Part shown: positions 44,341-56,354 of the stretch, piece after piece
How the letters are laid out: every line of letters starts with the position of its first letter
Position numbering within the stretch: position 1 is the first letter of the stretch
Source of the DNA: Cherax quadricarinatus
Lineage: Eukaryota > Arthropoda > Malacostraca > Decapoda > Parastacidae
Assembly: GCF_038502225.1 (NCBI RefSeq)
Contig: NW_027196425.1
Location: forward strand, 1 to 64,000
Direction of reading: 5' to 3'
Length of the DNA: 64,000 bases
Notes under the pieces: generated by a model
Told to the model about the DNA's origin: nothing
What the model saw: the letters and a program-made list of their open reading frames with translations, nothing else
Database searches by the model: none
Position numbers and translations under genes: made by a program

Positions 44341-46369
44341 GAGATAATAACTACTTATGTTACTGTAACGTGTGATAACTACTTGTGTTACTGTAACGTG
44401 TGATAACTACTTATGTTACTGTAACGTGTGATAACTACTTGTGTTACTGTAACGTGTAATAACTACTTGTGTTACTGTAACGTGTAATAACTACTTGTGT
44501 TGCTGTAACGTGTAATAACTACTTGTGTTACTGTAACGTTTAATAACTACTTGTGTTACTGTAACGTGTAATAACTACTTGTGTTACTGTAACGTGTAAT
44601 AACTACTTGTGTTACTGTAACGTGTAATAACTACTTGTGTTACTGTAACGTGTAATAACTACTTGTGTTACTGTAACGTGTAATAACTACTTGTGTTACT
44701 GTAACGTGTAATAACTACTTGTGTTACTGTAACGTGTAATAACTACTTGTGTTACTGTAACGTGTAATAACTACTTGTGTTACTGTAACGTGTAATAACT
44801 ACTTGTGTTACTGTAACGTGTAATAACTACTTGTGTTACTGTAACGTGTAATAACTACTTGTGTTACTGTAACGTGTAATAACTACTTGTGTTACTGTAA
44901 CGTGTAATAACTACTTGTGTTACTGTAACGTGTAATAACTACTTGTGTTACTGTAACGTGTAATAACTACTTGTGTTACTGTAACGTGTAATAACTACTT
45001 GTGTTACTGTAACGTGTAATAACTACTTGTGTTACTGTAACGTGTAATAACTACTTGTGTTACTGTAACGTGTAATAACTACTTGTGTTACTGTAACGTG
45101 TAATAACTACTTGTGTTACTGTAACGTGTAATAACTACTTGTGTTACTGTAACGTGTAATAACTACTTGTGTTACTGTAACGTGTAATAACTACTTGTGT
45201 TACTGTAACGTGTAATAACTACTTGTGTTACTGTAACGTGTAATAACTACTTGTGTTACTGTAACGTGTAATAACTACTTGTGTTACTGTAACGTGTAAT
45301 AACTACTTGTGTTACTGTAACGTGTAATAACTACTTGTGTTACTGTAACGTGTAATAACTACTTGTGTTACTGTAATGTGTGATAACTACTTGTGTTACT
45401 GTAACGTGTAATAACTACTTGTGTTACTGTAACGTGTAATAACTACTTGTGTTACTGTAACGTGTAATAACTACTTGTGTTACTGTAATGTGTGATAACT
45501 ACTTGTGTTACTGTAACGTGTAATAACTACTTGTGTTACTGTAACGTGTAATAACTACTTGTGTTACTGTAATGTGTGATAACTACTTGTCTTACTGTAA
45601 CGTGTAATAACTACTTGTGTTACTGTAACGTGTAAAAACTACTTGTGTTACTGTAACGTGTAATAACTACTTGTGTTACTGTAACGTGTGATAACTACTT
45701 GTGTTACTGTAACGTGTAATAACTACTTGTGTTACTGTAATGTGTGATAACTACTAGTGTTACTGTAACGTGTAATAACTACTTGTGTTACTGTAACGAG
45801 TAATAACTACTTGTCTTACTGTAACGTGTAATAACTACTTGTGTTACTGTAACGTGTAATAACTACTTGTGTTACTGTAACGTGTAATAACTACTTGTGT
45901 TACTGTAATGTGTGATAACTACTTGTGTTACTGTAACGTATAATAACTACTTGTGTTACTGTAACGTGTAATAATTACTTGTGTTACTGTAACGTGTGAT
46001 AACTACTTGTGTTACTGTAACGTGTGATAACTACTTGTGTTACTGTAACGTGTAATAACTACTTGTGTTACTGTAACGTGTAATAACTACTTGTGTTACT
46101 GTAACGTGTAATAACTACTTGTGTTACTGTAACGTGTAATAACTACTTGTGTTACTGTAACGTGTAATAACTACTTGTGTTACTGTAACGTGTAATAACT
46201 ACTTGTGTTACTGTAACGTGTAATAACTACTTGTGTTACTGTAACGTGTAATAACTACTTGTGTTACTGTAACGTGTAATAACTACTTGTGTTACTGTAA
46301 CGTGTAATAACTACTTGTGTTACTGTAACGTGTAATAACTACTTGTGTTACTGTAACGTGTGATAACAT
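44341..46369. repeat. 28-bp satellite (about 72 copies)
   Basis: 28-bp units with core AACTACTTGTGTTACTGTAA followed by CGTGTAAT. The interior (about 44540-45360) is essentially invariant. Variants (TGTGTGAT, CTTACTG) cluster at the left edge and around 45370-46050. Confidence 0.97.
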
Positions 46370-46738
46370 TCTCCAGCACATTACTCTAGGATGTCTGTTA
46401 CATAAATACATCTCATGTAAAACTGAACCTAAATAATCCATACCTTGGGCAGGCTACTTGTGTCCTCACTGTTGTCAGGTGGTGAATGGTTTTAAACGGT
46501 ATAATACCATGCATATATTTATACAAAAACAATTCTTATTTTACTTAAACTAAGCATATTAAATTATACACTGGATACAAACCCTGTATATTTGAATATT
46601 TATCATCATGTAGACTGAACTTATATAACGCTTCGACATTACTGTGATTCACATCTGGCACTCAGTTCATTACTTAATACACTCTGTGCTGATCTTATTT
46701 TCTTTGACACAGATCACCAATAATTCTCTTCTATATTC
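46370..46738. other. Unique spacer
   Basis: AT-rich, no gene or RNA seen. Confidence 0.4.
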
Positions 46739-49700
46739 TTGTTAAGCCAGTGTCATGAGGTGTTAAGCCAGTGTCATGAGGTGTTAAGCCAGTGTCATGA
46801 GGTGTTAAGCCAGTGTCATGAGGTGTTAAGCCAGTGTCATGAGGTGTTAAGCCAGTGTCATGAGGTGTTAAGCCAGTGTCATGAGGTGTTAAGCCAGTGT
46901 CATGAGGTGTTAAGCCAGTGTCATGAGGTGTTAAGCCAGTGTCATGAGGTGTTAAGCCAGTGTCATGAGGTGTTAAGCCAGTGTCATGAGGTGTTAAGCC
47001 AGTGTCATGAGGTGTTAAGCCAGTGTCATGAGGTGTTAAGCCAGTGTCATGAGGTGTTAAGCCAGTGTCATGAGGTGTTAAGCCAGTGTCATGAGGTGTT
47101 AAGGCAGTGTCATGAGGTGTTAAGCCAGTGTCATGAGGTGTTACGGCAGTGTCATGAGGTGTTAAGCCAGTGTCATGAGGCGTTAAGCCAGTGTCATGAG
47201 GTGTTAAGCCAGTGTCATGAGGTGTTAAGCCAGTGTCATGAGGTGTTAAGCCAGTGTCATGAGGTGTTAAGCCAGTGTCATGAGGTGTTAAGCCAGTGTC
47301 ATGAGGTGTTAAGCCAGTGTCATGAGGTGTTAAGCCAGTGTCATGAGGTGTTAAGCCAGTGTCATGAGGTGTTAAGCCAGTGTCATGAGGTGTTAAGCCA
47401 GTGTCATGAAGTATTAAGCCAGTGTCATGAGGTGTCAAGCCAGTGTCATGAGGTGTTAAGCCAGTGTCATGAGGTGTTAAGCCAGTGTCATGACGTGTTA
47501 AGCCAGTGTCATGAGGTGTTAAGCCAGTGACATGAGGTGTTAAGCCAGTGTCATGAGGTGTTAAGCCAGTGTCATGAGGTGTTAAGCCAGTGTCAAGACG
47601 TGTTAAGCCAGTGTCATGACGTGTTAAGCCAGTGTCATGAGGTGTTAAGCCAGTGACATGAGGTGTTAAGCCAGTGTCATGAGGTGTTAAGCCAGTGTCA
47701 TGAGGTGTTAAGCCAGTTTCAAGACGTGTTAAGCCAGTGTCATGAGGTGTTAAGCCAGTGTCATGAGGTGTCAAGCCAGTGTCATGAGGTGTTAAGCCAG
47801 TGTCATGAGGTGTTAAGCCAGTGTCATGAGGTGTTAAGCCAGTGTCATGAGCTGTTAAGCTAGTGTCATGAGGTGTTAAGCCAGTGTCATGAGGTGTTAA
47901 GCCAGTGTCATGAGGTGTTAAGCCAGTGTCATGAGGTGTTAAGCCAGTGTCATGAGGTGTCAAGCCAGTGTCATGAGGTGTTAAGCCAGTGTCATGAGGT
48001 GTTAAGCCAGTGTCATGACGTGTTAAGCCAGTGTCATGAGGTGTTAAGCCAGTGACATGAGGTGTTAAGCCAGTGTCATGAGGTGTTAAGCCAGTGTCAT
48101 GAGGTGTTAAGCCAGTGTCACGAGGTGTTAAGCCAGTGTCATGAGGTGTTAAGCCAGTGTCATGAGGTGTTAAGCTAGTGTCATGAGGTGTTAAGCCAGT
48201 GTCATGAGGTGTTAAGCCAGTGTCATGAGGTGTTAAGCCAGTGTCATGAGGTATTAAGCCAGTGTCATGAGGTGTTAAGCCAGTGTCATGAGGTGTTAAG
48301 CCAGTGTCATGAGGTGTTAAGCCAGTGTCATGAGGTGTTGAGCCAGTGTCATGAGGTGTTAAGCCAGTGTCATGACGTGTTAAGCCAGTGTCATGAGGTG
48401 TTAAGCCAGTGACATGAGGTGTTAAGCCAGTGTCATGAGGTGTTAAGCCATTGTCATGAGGTGTTAAGCCAGTGTCATGAGGTGTTAAGCCAGTGTCATG
48501 AGGTGTTAAGCCAGTGTCATGAGGTGTTAAGCTAGTGTCATGAGGTGTTAAGCCAGTGTCATGAGGTGTTAAGCCAGTGTCATGAGGTGTTAAGCCAGTG
48601 TCATGAGGTGTTAAGCCTGTGTCATGAGGTGTTAAGCCAGTGTCATGAGGTGTTAAGCCAGTGTCATGAGGTGTTGAGCCAGTGTCATGAGGTGTTAAGC
48701 CAGTGTCATGACGTGTTAAGCCAGTGTCATGACGTGTTAAGCCAGTGTCATGAGGTGTTAAGCCAGTGTCATGAGGTGTTAAGCCAGTGTCATGAGGTGT
48801 TAAGCCAGTGTCATGACGTGTTAAGCCAGTGTCATGAGGTGTTAAGCCAGTGTCATGAGGTTTTAAGCCAGTGTCATGAGGTGTTAAGCCAGTGTCATGA
48901 GGTGTTAAGCCAGTGTCATGACGTGTTAAGCCAGTGCCATGACGTGTTAAGCCAGTGTCATGAGGTGTTAAGCCAGTGTCATGAGGTGTTAAGCCAGTGT
49001 CATGAGGTGTTAAGCCAGTGTCATGACGTGTTAAGCCACTGTCATGAGGTGTTAAGCCAGTGTCATGAGGTGTTAAGCCAGTGTCATGAGATGTTAAGCC
49101 AGTGTCATGAGGTGTTAAGCCATTGTCATGAGGTGTTAAGCCAGTGTCATGACGTGTTAAGCCAGTGTCATGAGGTGTTAAGCCAGTGTCATGAGGTGTT
49201 AAGCCAGTGTCATGAGATGTTAAGCCAGTGTCATGAGGTGTTAAGCCAGTGTCATGAGGTGTTAAGCCAATGGCATGAGGTGTTAAGCCAGTGTCATGAG
49301 GTGTTAAGCCAGTGTCATGAGGTGTTAAGCAAGTGTCATGAGGTGTTAAGCCAGTGTCATGACGTGTTAAGCCAGTGTCATAAGGTGTTAAGCCAGTGTC
49401 ATGAGGTGTTAAGCCAGTGTCATGAGGTGTTAAGCCAGTGTCATGACGTGTTAAGCCAGTGTCATGACGTGTTAAGCCACTGTCATGACGTGTTAAGCCA
49501 GTGTCATGACATGTTAAGCCAGTGTCATGAGATGTTAAGCCAGTGTCATGAGGTGTTAAGCAAGTGTCATTAGGTGTTAAGCCAGTGTCATGACGTGTTA
49601 AGCCAATGGCATGAGGTGTTAAGCCAGTGTCATGAGGTGTTAAGCCAGTGTCATGAGGTGTTAAGCCAGTGTCATGAGGTGTTAAGCCAGTGTCATGAGG

Positions 49701-50919
49701 TGTTAAGCCAGTGTCATGAGGTGTTAAGCTAGTGTCATGAGGTGTTAAGCCAGTGTCATGAGGTGTTAAGCCAGTGTCATGAGGTGTTAAGCCAGTGTCA
49801 TGAGGTGTTAAGCCAGTGTCATGAGGTGTTAAGCCAGTGTCATGAGGTGTTAAGCCAGTGTCATGAGGTGTTGAGCCAGTGTCATGAGGTGTTAAGCCAG
49901 TGTCATGACGTGTTAAGCCAGTGTCATGACGTGTTAAGCCAGTGTCATGAGGTGTTAAGCCAGTGTCATGAGGTGTTAAGCCAGTGTCATGAGGTGTTAA
50001 GCCAGTGTCATGACGTGTTAAGCCAGTGTCATGAGGTGTTAAGCCAGTGTCATTAGGTTTTAAGCCAGTGTCATGAGGTGTTAAGCCAGTGTCATGAGGT
50101 GTTAAGCCAGTGTCATGACGTGTTAAGCCAGTGCCATGAGGTGTTAAGCCAGTGTCATGAGGTGTTAAGCCAGTGTCATGAGGTGTTAAGCCAGTGTCAT
50201 GAGGTGTTAAGCCAGTGTCATGAGGTGTTAAGCCAGTGTCATGACGTGTTAAGCCAGTGTCATAAGGTGTTAAGCCAGTGTCATGAGGTGTTAAGCCAGT
50301 GTCATGAGGTGTTAAGCCAGTGTCATGACGTGTTAAGCCAGTGTCATGACGTGTTAAGCCACTGTCATGACGTGTTAAGCCAGTGTCATGAGGTGTTAAG
50401 CCAGTGTCATGAGATGTTAAGCCAGTGTCATGAGGTGTTAAGCAAGTGTCATTAGGTGTTAAGCCAGTGTCATGACGTGTTAAGCCAATGGCATGAGGTG
50501 TTAAGCCAGTGTCATGAGGTGTTAAGCCAGTGTCATGAGGTGTTAAGCCAGTGTCATGAGGTGTTAAGCCAGTGTCATGAGGTGTTAAGCCAGTGTCATG
50601 AGGTGTTAAGTCAGTGCTATGACGTGTTAAGCCAGTGTCATGAGGTGTTAAGCCAGTGTCATGACGTGTTAAGCCAGTGTCATGACGTGTTAAGCCAGTG
50701 TCATGAGGTGTTAAGCCAATGTCATGAGGTGTTAAACCAGTGTCATGAGGTGTTAAGCCAGTGTCATGAGGTGCTAAGCCAGTGTCATGACATTTTAAGC
50801 CAGTGTCATGAGGTGTTAAGCCAGTGTCATGAGGTGTTAAGCCAGTGTCATGAGGTGTTAAGCCAGTGTCATGAGGTGTTAAGCCAGTGTCATGAGGTGT
50901 GAAGCCAGTGTCATGAGGT
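46739..50919. repeat. 21-bp satellite (about 199 copies)
   Basis: Units TGTTAAGCCAGTGTCATGAG plus one G. Because 21 is seven codons, both strands stay open for long stretches (up to about 410 codons), but there is no start context, splice evidence or complexity to support a protein. Units with GACGTG, GACATGAGG and CAATGGCATG substitutions recur in repeated strings, which indicates block duplication. Confidence 0.97.
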
Positions 50920-50984
50920 GCGCCGACATGCTTAATTAATCTATGTCAAATTGTAAATGTATACTAAAACACTTTCTACCTCTA

Positions 50985-52706
50985 TTATCAAGCCAATACC
51001 ACCCACATAATTATTATTATTATCAAGACAATACCACCCACATAATTATTATTATTATCAAGTCAATACCACCCACATAATTATTATTATTATCAAGACA
51101 ATACCACCCACATAATTATTATTATTATCAAGACAATACCACCCACATAATTATTATTATTATCAAGTCAATACCACCCACATAATTATTATTATTATCA
51201 AGACAATACCACCCACATAATTATTATTATTATCAAGACAATACCACCCACATAATTATTATTATTATCAAGACAATACCACCCACATAATTATTATTAT
51301 TATCAAGACAATACCACCCACATAATTATTATTATAATCAAGCCAATACCACCCACATAATTATTATTATTATCAAGCCAATACCACCCACATAATTATT
51401 ATTATTATCAAGACAATACCACCCACATAATTATTATTATTATCAAGACAATACCACCCACATAATTACTATTATTATCAAGCCAATACCGTCCACATAA
51501 TTATTATTATTATCAAGACAATACCACCTATAATTATTATTATTATCAAGACAATACCACCCACATAATTATTATTATTATCAAGACAATACCACACACA
51601 TAATTATTATTATTATCAAGACAATACCACCCACATAATTATTATTATTATCAAGCCAATACCACCCACATAATTATTATTATTATCAAGACAATATCAC
51701 CCACATAATTATTATTATTATCAAGTCAATACCACCCACATAATTATTATTATTATCAAGTCAATACCACCCACATAATTATTATTATTATCAAGACAAT
51801 ACCACCCACATAATTATTATTATTATCAAGTCAATACCACCCACATAATTATTATTATTATCAAGACAATACCACCCACATAATTATTATTATTATCAAG
51901 ACAATACCACCCACATAATTATTAATATTATCAAGACAATACCACCCACATAATTATTTTTATTATCAAGACAATACCACCCACATAATTATTATTATTA
52001 TCAAGCCAATACCACCCACATAATTATTATTATTATCACGTCAATACCACCCACATAATTATTATTATTATCAAGACAATACCACCCACATAATTATTAT
52101 TATTACCAAGTCAATACCACCCACATAATTATTATTATTATCAAGACAATACCACCCACATAATTATTATTATTATCAAGACAATACCACCCACATAATT
52201 ATTATTATTATCAAGACAATACCACCCACATAATTATTATTATTATCAAGACAATACCACCCACATAATTATTATTATTATCAAGACAATACCACCCACA
52301 TAAATATTATTATTATTATCAAGACAATACCACCCACATAATTATTATTATTATCAAGACAATACCACCCACATAATTATTATTATTATCAAGCCAATAC
52401 CACCCACATAATTATTATTATTATAAAGACAATACCACCCACATAATTATTATTATTATCTAGCCAATACCACCCACATAATTATTATTATTATCAAGTC
52501 AATACCACCCACATAATTATTATTATTATCAAGCCAATACCACCCACATAATTATTATTATTATCAAGACAATACCACCCACATAATTATTATTATTATC
52601 AAGCCAATACCACCCACATAATTATTATTATTATCAAGACAATACCACCCACATAATTATTATTATTATCAAGTCAATACCACCCACATAATTATTATTA
52701 TTATCA
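50985..52706. repeat. 35-bp ATT-rich satellite, left block (about 49 copies)
   Basis: 35-bp units: CAATACCACCCACATAATTA then TTATTATTATCAAG(A/C/T). Three single-base subtypes at the last position are interspersed. Unrelated in sequence to the other 35-bp satellite at 615-7438. Confidence 0.97.
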
Positions 52707-54209
52707 ATTGTAGTGCTGTATTATCCAAGTGCGAGGCCGAATCGAAGCTCCACCGTGGATTACGAACGTTATTGCATTGGGTTATGGGCGAATGTCCACC
52801 GTGAACCTCACCACCCACATGAAGTTACCCAGATTATCCCAAGGCCAATACCACCCACATAATTATTATTGCGCCACATCACAATCGACGCCACCCACGA
52901 TGCCGACTTATTGACGACCGTTATCTGAAGGCCAATACCTACCCGACATAATTGATTGAGCGTTCACCTCGAGATGTCTGAATGCGACGTCACCCACGAT
53001 GAATTGCCCGACTTCGATTGACGTTCCATCGAATGTCTGCGGCAATCACCACCCACGATAATTATTGATTGGCATTCACCTCAGGATGTCTGTTGAACGT
53101 CACTACTGCCTGACATCGAATTACGACATCAACGCCTGACAATCACCATGATGTCACATCAAGTTATTACCGTTAATTATCAAGTTAATACCACCCTGTT
53201 GAGAAGATAATTATGTCGTGTGTTAATTAATTCCTTATCAGACAAGTGTCACCCACATAAGTTATGTCTTAGTTCAGTTTATGCAGAGCAATCACACCCT
53301 GTTAAGCCATAATTATTAACCGTATTATACAGACGGTGTAATTACCAAGTTTTCCCGTGTGACCAGTGAAGGTTATATTATCAGGAACCAACTTGAGTTG
53401 CCACCCACATAATTGCTGTCTGTGACCAGTGTGACAGCCCCCTGAAGTCTCGCCTAAGTGACCGAGCCCTCTTGGCCCACAGAAGCTAATGCTCGTTCGC
53501 TTCATTGATTATTGCCGTACGAATCAATACCTACCCTACGATTCAGTCGAATTCTCCCTACCTCCAAGACCAATACCACCCAGTGCAGTTAATTATTGAA
53601 ACAAGTCTTGGGGACGCTTAAGGCTAACAATCTGCCTACCCACATCCAACTTGGTCGAGAGATGATTACTTGCATCAAGCCGCAGCCAAGGCCTGTCAGC
53701 GGGCCACCCATCATCAGCCTGGTATTATTGATTCGGAAGACGAATCGCAACCCAAGAATTATTCACTTTGACTTATTCAGCACTAATACCAGTCCCACAA
53801 TTGTGTGAATTATTATTACGACTCCCAGATGTTTGGCAAGTCGACCACCCTGTACGACTCGAATTCGCGATTCGCCGGCAGTTGACAGCCCAGAGACAAG
53901 TACCAGCCCACGAGAAAGTATTATTATTATTCGATTGCCAAGAAGTCCTGCCCAAGTTGCCGAGGTTTTGTCGACGCCTCACTCCAGGGAACTTCCAGCA
54001 TGTCGTTGCCCCAGGTTGAGTTGACCTGCAGAGACTAATACCGATGTCCCTACATTCAACCGTTTCAGAGGGCCGTTACCCTATTCAAGTGCAAAAAGCT
54101 ACCAGCCGCAGCATAATTATTACTCCCCATTATGCAAGTATCTAATCAGGCCACCCGGGAAGGCATGCAAGTTGATTACCCTTCGGCGATTATGCCTGTT
54201 AACTGTGTA
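52707..54209. other. Scrambled, GC-richer core inside the ATT-rich satellite
   Basis: About 1.5 kb between two clean blocks of the same satellite. It is punctuated by fragments of the repeat (CCACCCACAT at 52811, 52851 and 53401; TAATTATTATT at several places) out of 35-bp register and separated by CG-containing, non-repetitive sequence. Several short open frames overlap and none has a recognisable domain. Either a low-accuracy consensus of an unresolved array, or a truly diverged island. Confidence 0.6.
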
Positions 54210-55139
54210 ATTATTATTATTATCAAGTCAATACCACCCACATAATTATTATTATTATCAAGCCAATACCACCCACATAATTATTATTATTATCAAGCCA
54301 ATACCACCCACATAATTATTATTATTATCAAGACAATACCACCCACATAATTATTATTATTATCAAGTCAATACCACCCACATAATTATTATTATTATCA
54401 AGCCAATACCACCCACATAATTATTATTATTATCAAGACAATACCACCCACATAATTATTATTATTATCAAGACAATACCACCCACATAATTATTATTAT
54501 TATCAAGCCAATACCACCCACATAATTATTATTATTATCAAGCTAATACCACCCACATAATTATTATTATTATCAAGCCAATACCACCCACATAATCATT
54601 ATTATTATCCAATACCACCCACATAATTATTATTATTATCAAGACAATACCACCCACATAATTATTATTATTATCAAGTCAATACCACCCACATAATTAT
54701 TATTATTATCAAGTCAATACCACCCACATAATTATTATTATTATCAAGCCAATACCACCCTCATAACTATTATTATTATCAAGCCAATACCACCCACATA
54801 ATTATTATTATTATCAAGACAATACCACCCACATAATTATTATTATTATCAAGTCAATACCACCCACATAATTATTATTATTATCAAGCCAATACCACCC
54901 ACATAATTATTATTATTATCAAGACAATACCACCCACATAATTATTATTATTATCAAGACAATATCACCCACATAATTATTATTATTATCAAGACAATAC
55001 CACCCACATAATTATTATTATTATCAAGCCAATACCACCCACATAATTATTATTATTATAAAGACAATACCACCCACATAATTATTATTATTATCTAGCC
55101 AATACCACCCACATAATTATTATTATTATCTAGCCAATA
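54210..55139. repeat. 35-bp ATT-rich satellite, right block (about 27 copies)
   Basis: Clean units of the same type as at 50985-52706, ending abruptly at the junction with the LTR/PBS fragment. Confidence 0.97.
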
Positions 55140-56354
55140 CCGGACAGGCTCCCATTTGTTACAAAAAATGCAATTCTAAAAGCTTAGAGATCTCCAGTGA
55201 ATACTAGAAAGGACTGCCCTTCCAGCATCCAGCCTGTTACTGGGTTTTCGTAACAAGTAGTCAGTATCCTTGTCCAATTATCCATTAGAATTCAGTATAA
55301 TTCAATAGTCATTCAGGATTACAACTGGTAGGCTACTAACTAGAGAAATTAAAATTTAATAAATTTATTAAGTCTAGAGGTATATTATCAAATTAAATTA
55401 AATTAATCACAGTAATCAAAATAATATTAATCTCTCTCGTATACAATAGTATTGTGCTCAAAGCACATATCACATTTATAATTCTTAAGTACCGTCTGGT
55501 ACATTAACATTTAATAAGATATTACAAATATGTACAAGTGTGTATGTGTGTAAGTGCTCTAAGTAGTTCGTTATGTATCACGACTCGACTAGACTTAAAC
55601 AAGTGACTGACAAAGTCCTCAAATAAACTAACTTCTTGACCAACTGGCAATCAGAACAGTCTGCTTGAACAACAAAAAGAATCCTAAGCCCAATAGCAAT
55701 ATAACAAGCAACTACGACACAGAATCAGGAACAAGGAGATAATACAACGACACTAAGTAGGGACCATCTGCAGATCCTCCACAAAAGTCACAAAACTCCC
55801 ATACTACTGAATCTAAGTTCAGCATAAGAAAATCCCCGACTGTGATAATACACAGATACCAGTACAAGTTAAGTGAGAAGTTACAGCTCAGGGCCTGAGT
55901 TACTCAGAGTGTCTATGAGACACACAACCTCAGTACAACGTCGAAAATCACTAAGTCTATACAAGGTTCTGTGAAAAGAGTTCTACAGAACTAACAAGAA
56001 TAATGAGACACACAATCTGTCCAACCACCAAGAGAGTGTAGACCAGACTGAATACTTCAGGCGAGGTGAGGACACCACCCCCCCTCGATCACGTGATAGC
56101 TCCGTGGGTCGCTGCCCAGCGAGAAACAGAAGCCGGCAGAATAACGAGCACAGAGCAATAATTACAGTAGTTAGACAATCAAGACTTGAACTGAGCACAT
56201 AATATGTTACATCCTACCTAACAAGTCAAATAACAATATAAAGCAATACATTTACGATTTAGCTATTATCGCAAATATAAGCAATATAAAATTAAAAGAA
56301 AAGGTAATAATTATATATGTACATAATCATTGCAACCCATTCAGGGGTTGCAAC
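55140..56354 (-). mobile_element. LTR plus primer-binding-site remnant at a satellite junction
   Basis: Minus-strand copy of the short LTR subfamily (55157-56354) that keeps, beyond its 3' end, the two-base spacer and about 15 bases of the PBS (55140-55154, one mismatch to the full element's PBS), then stops. At the other side the LTR begins one base short of its expected terminus. The left neighbour is the ATT-rich 35-bp satellite and the right neighbour is the 50-bp satellite, so no target duplication exists. LTR plus PBS only is the shape of plus-strand strong-stop DNA; deletion of a longer element by array turnover is the alternative. Confidence 0.88.

Noticed and set aside
46731..50902. 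Long frames with a seven-residue repeat on both strands
   Set aside because: Artefact of a 21-bp satellite, open on both strands at once, with no other gene feature.
53596..54024. Non-repetitive overlapping frames in the scrambled satellite core
   Set aside because: No recognised domain, frames overlap on both strands, and the region may be consensus error.
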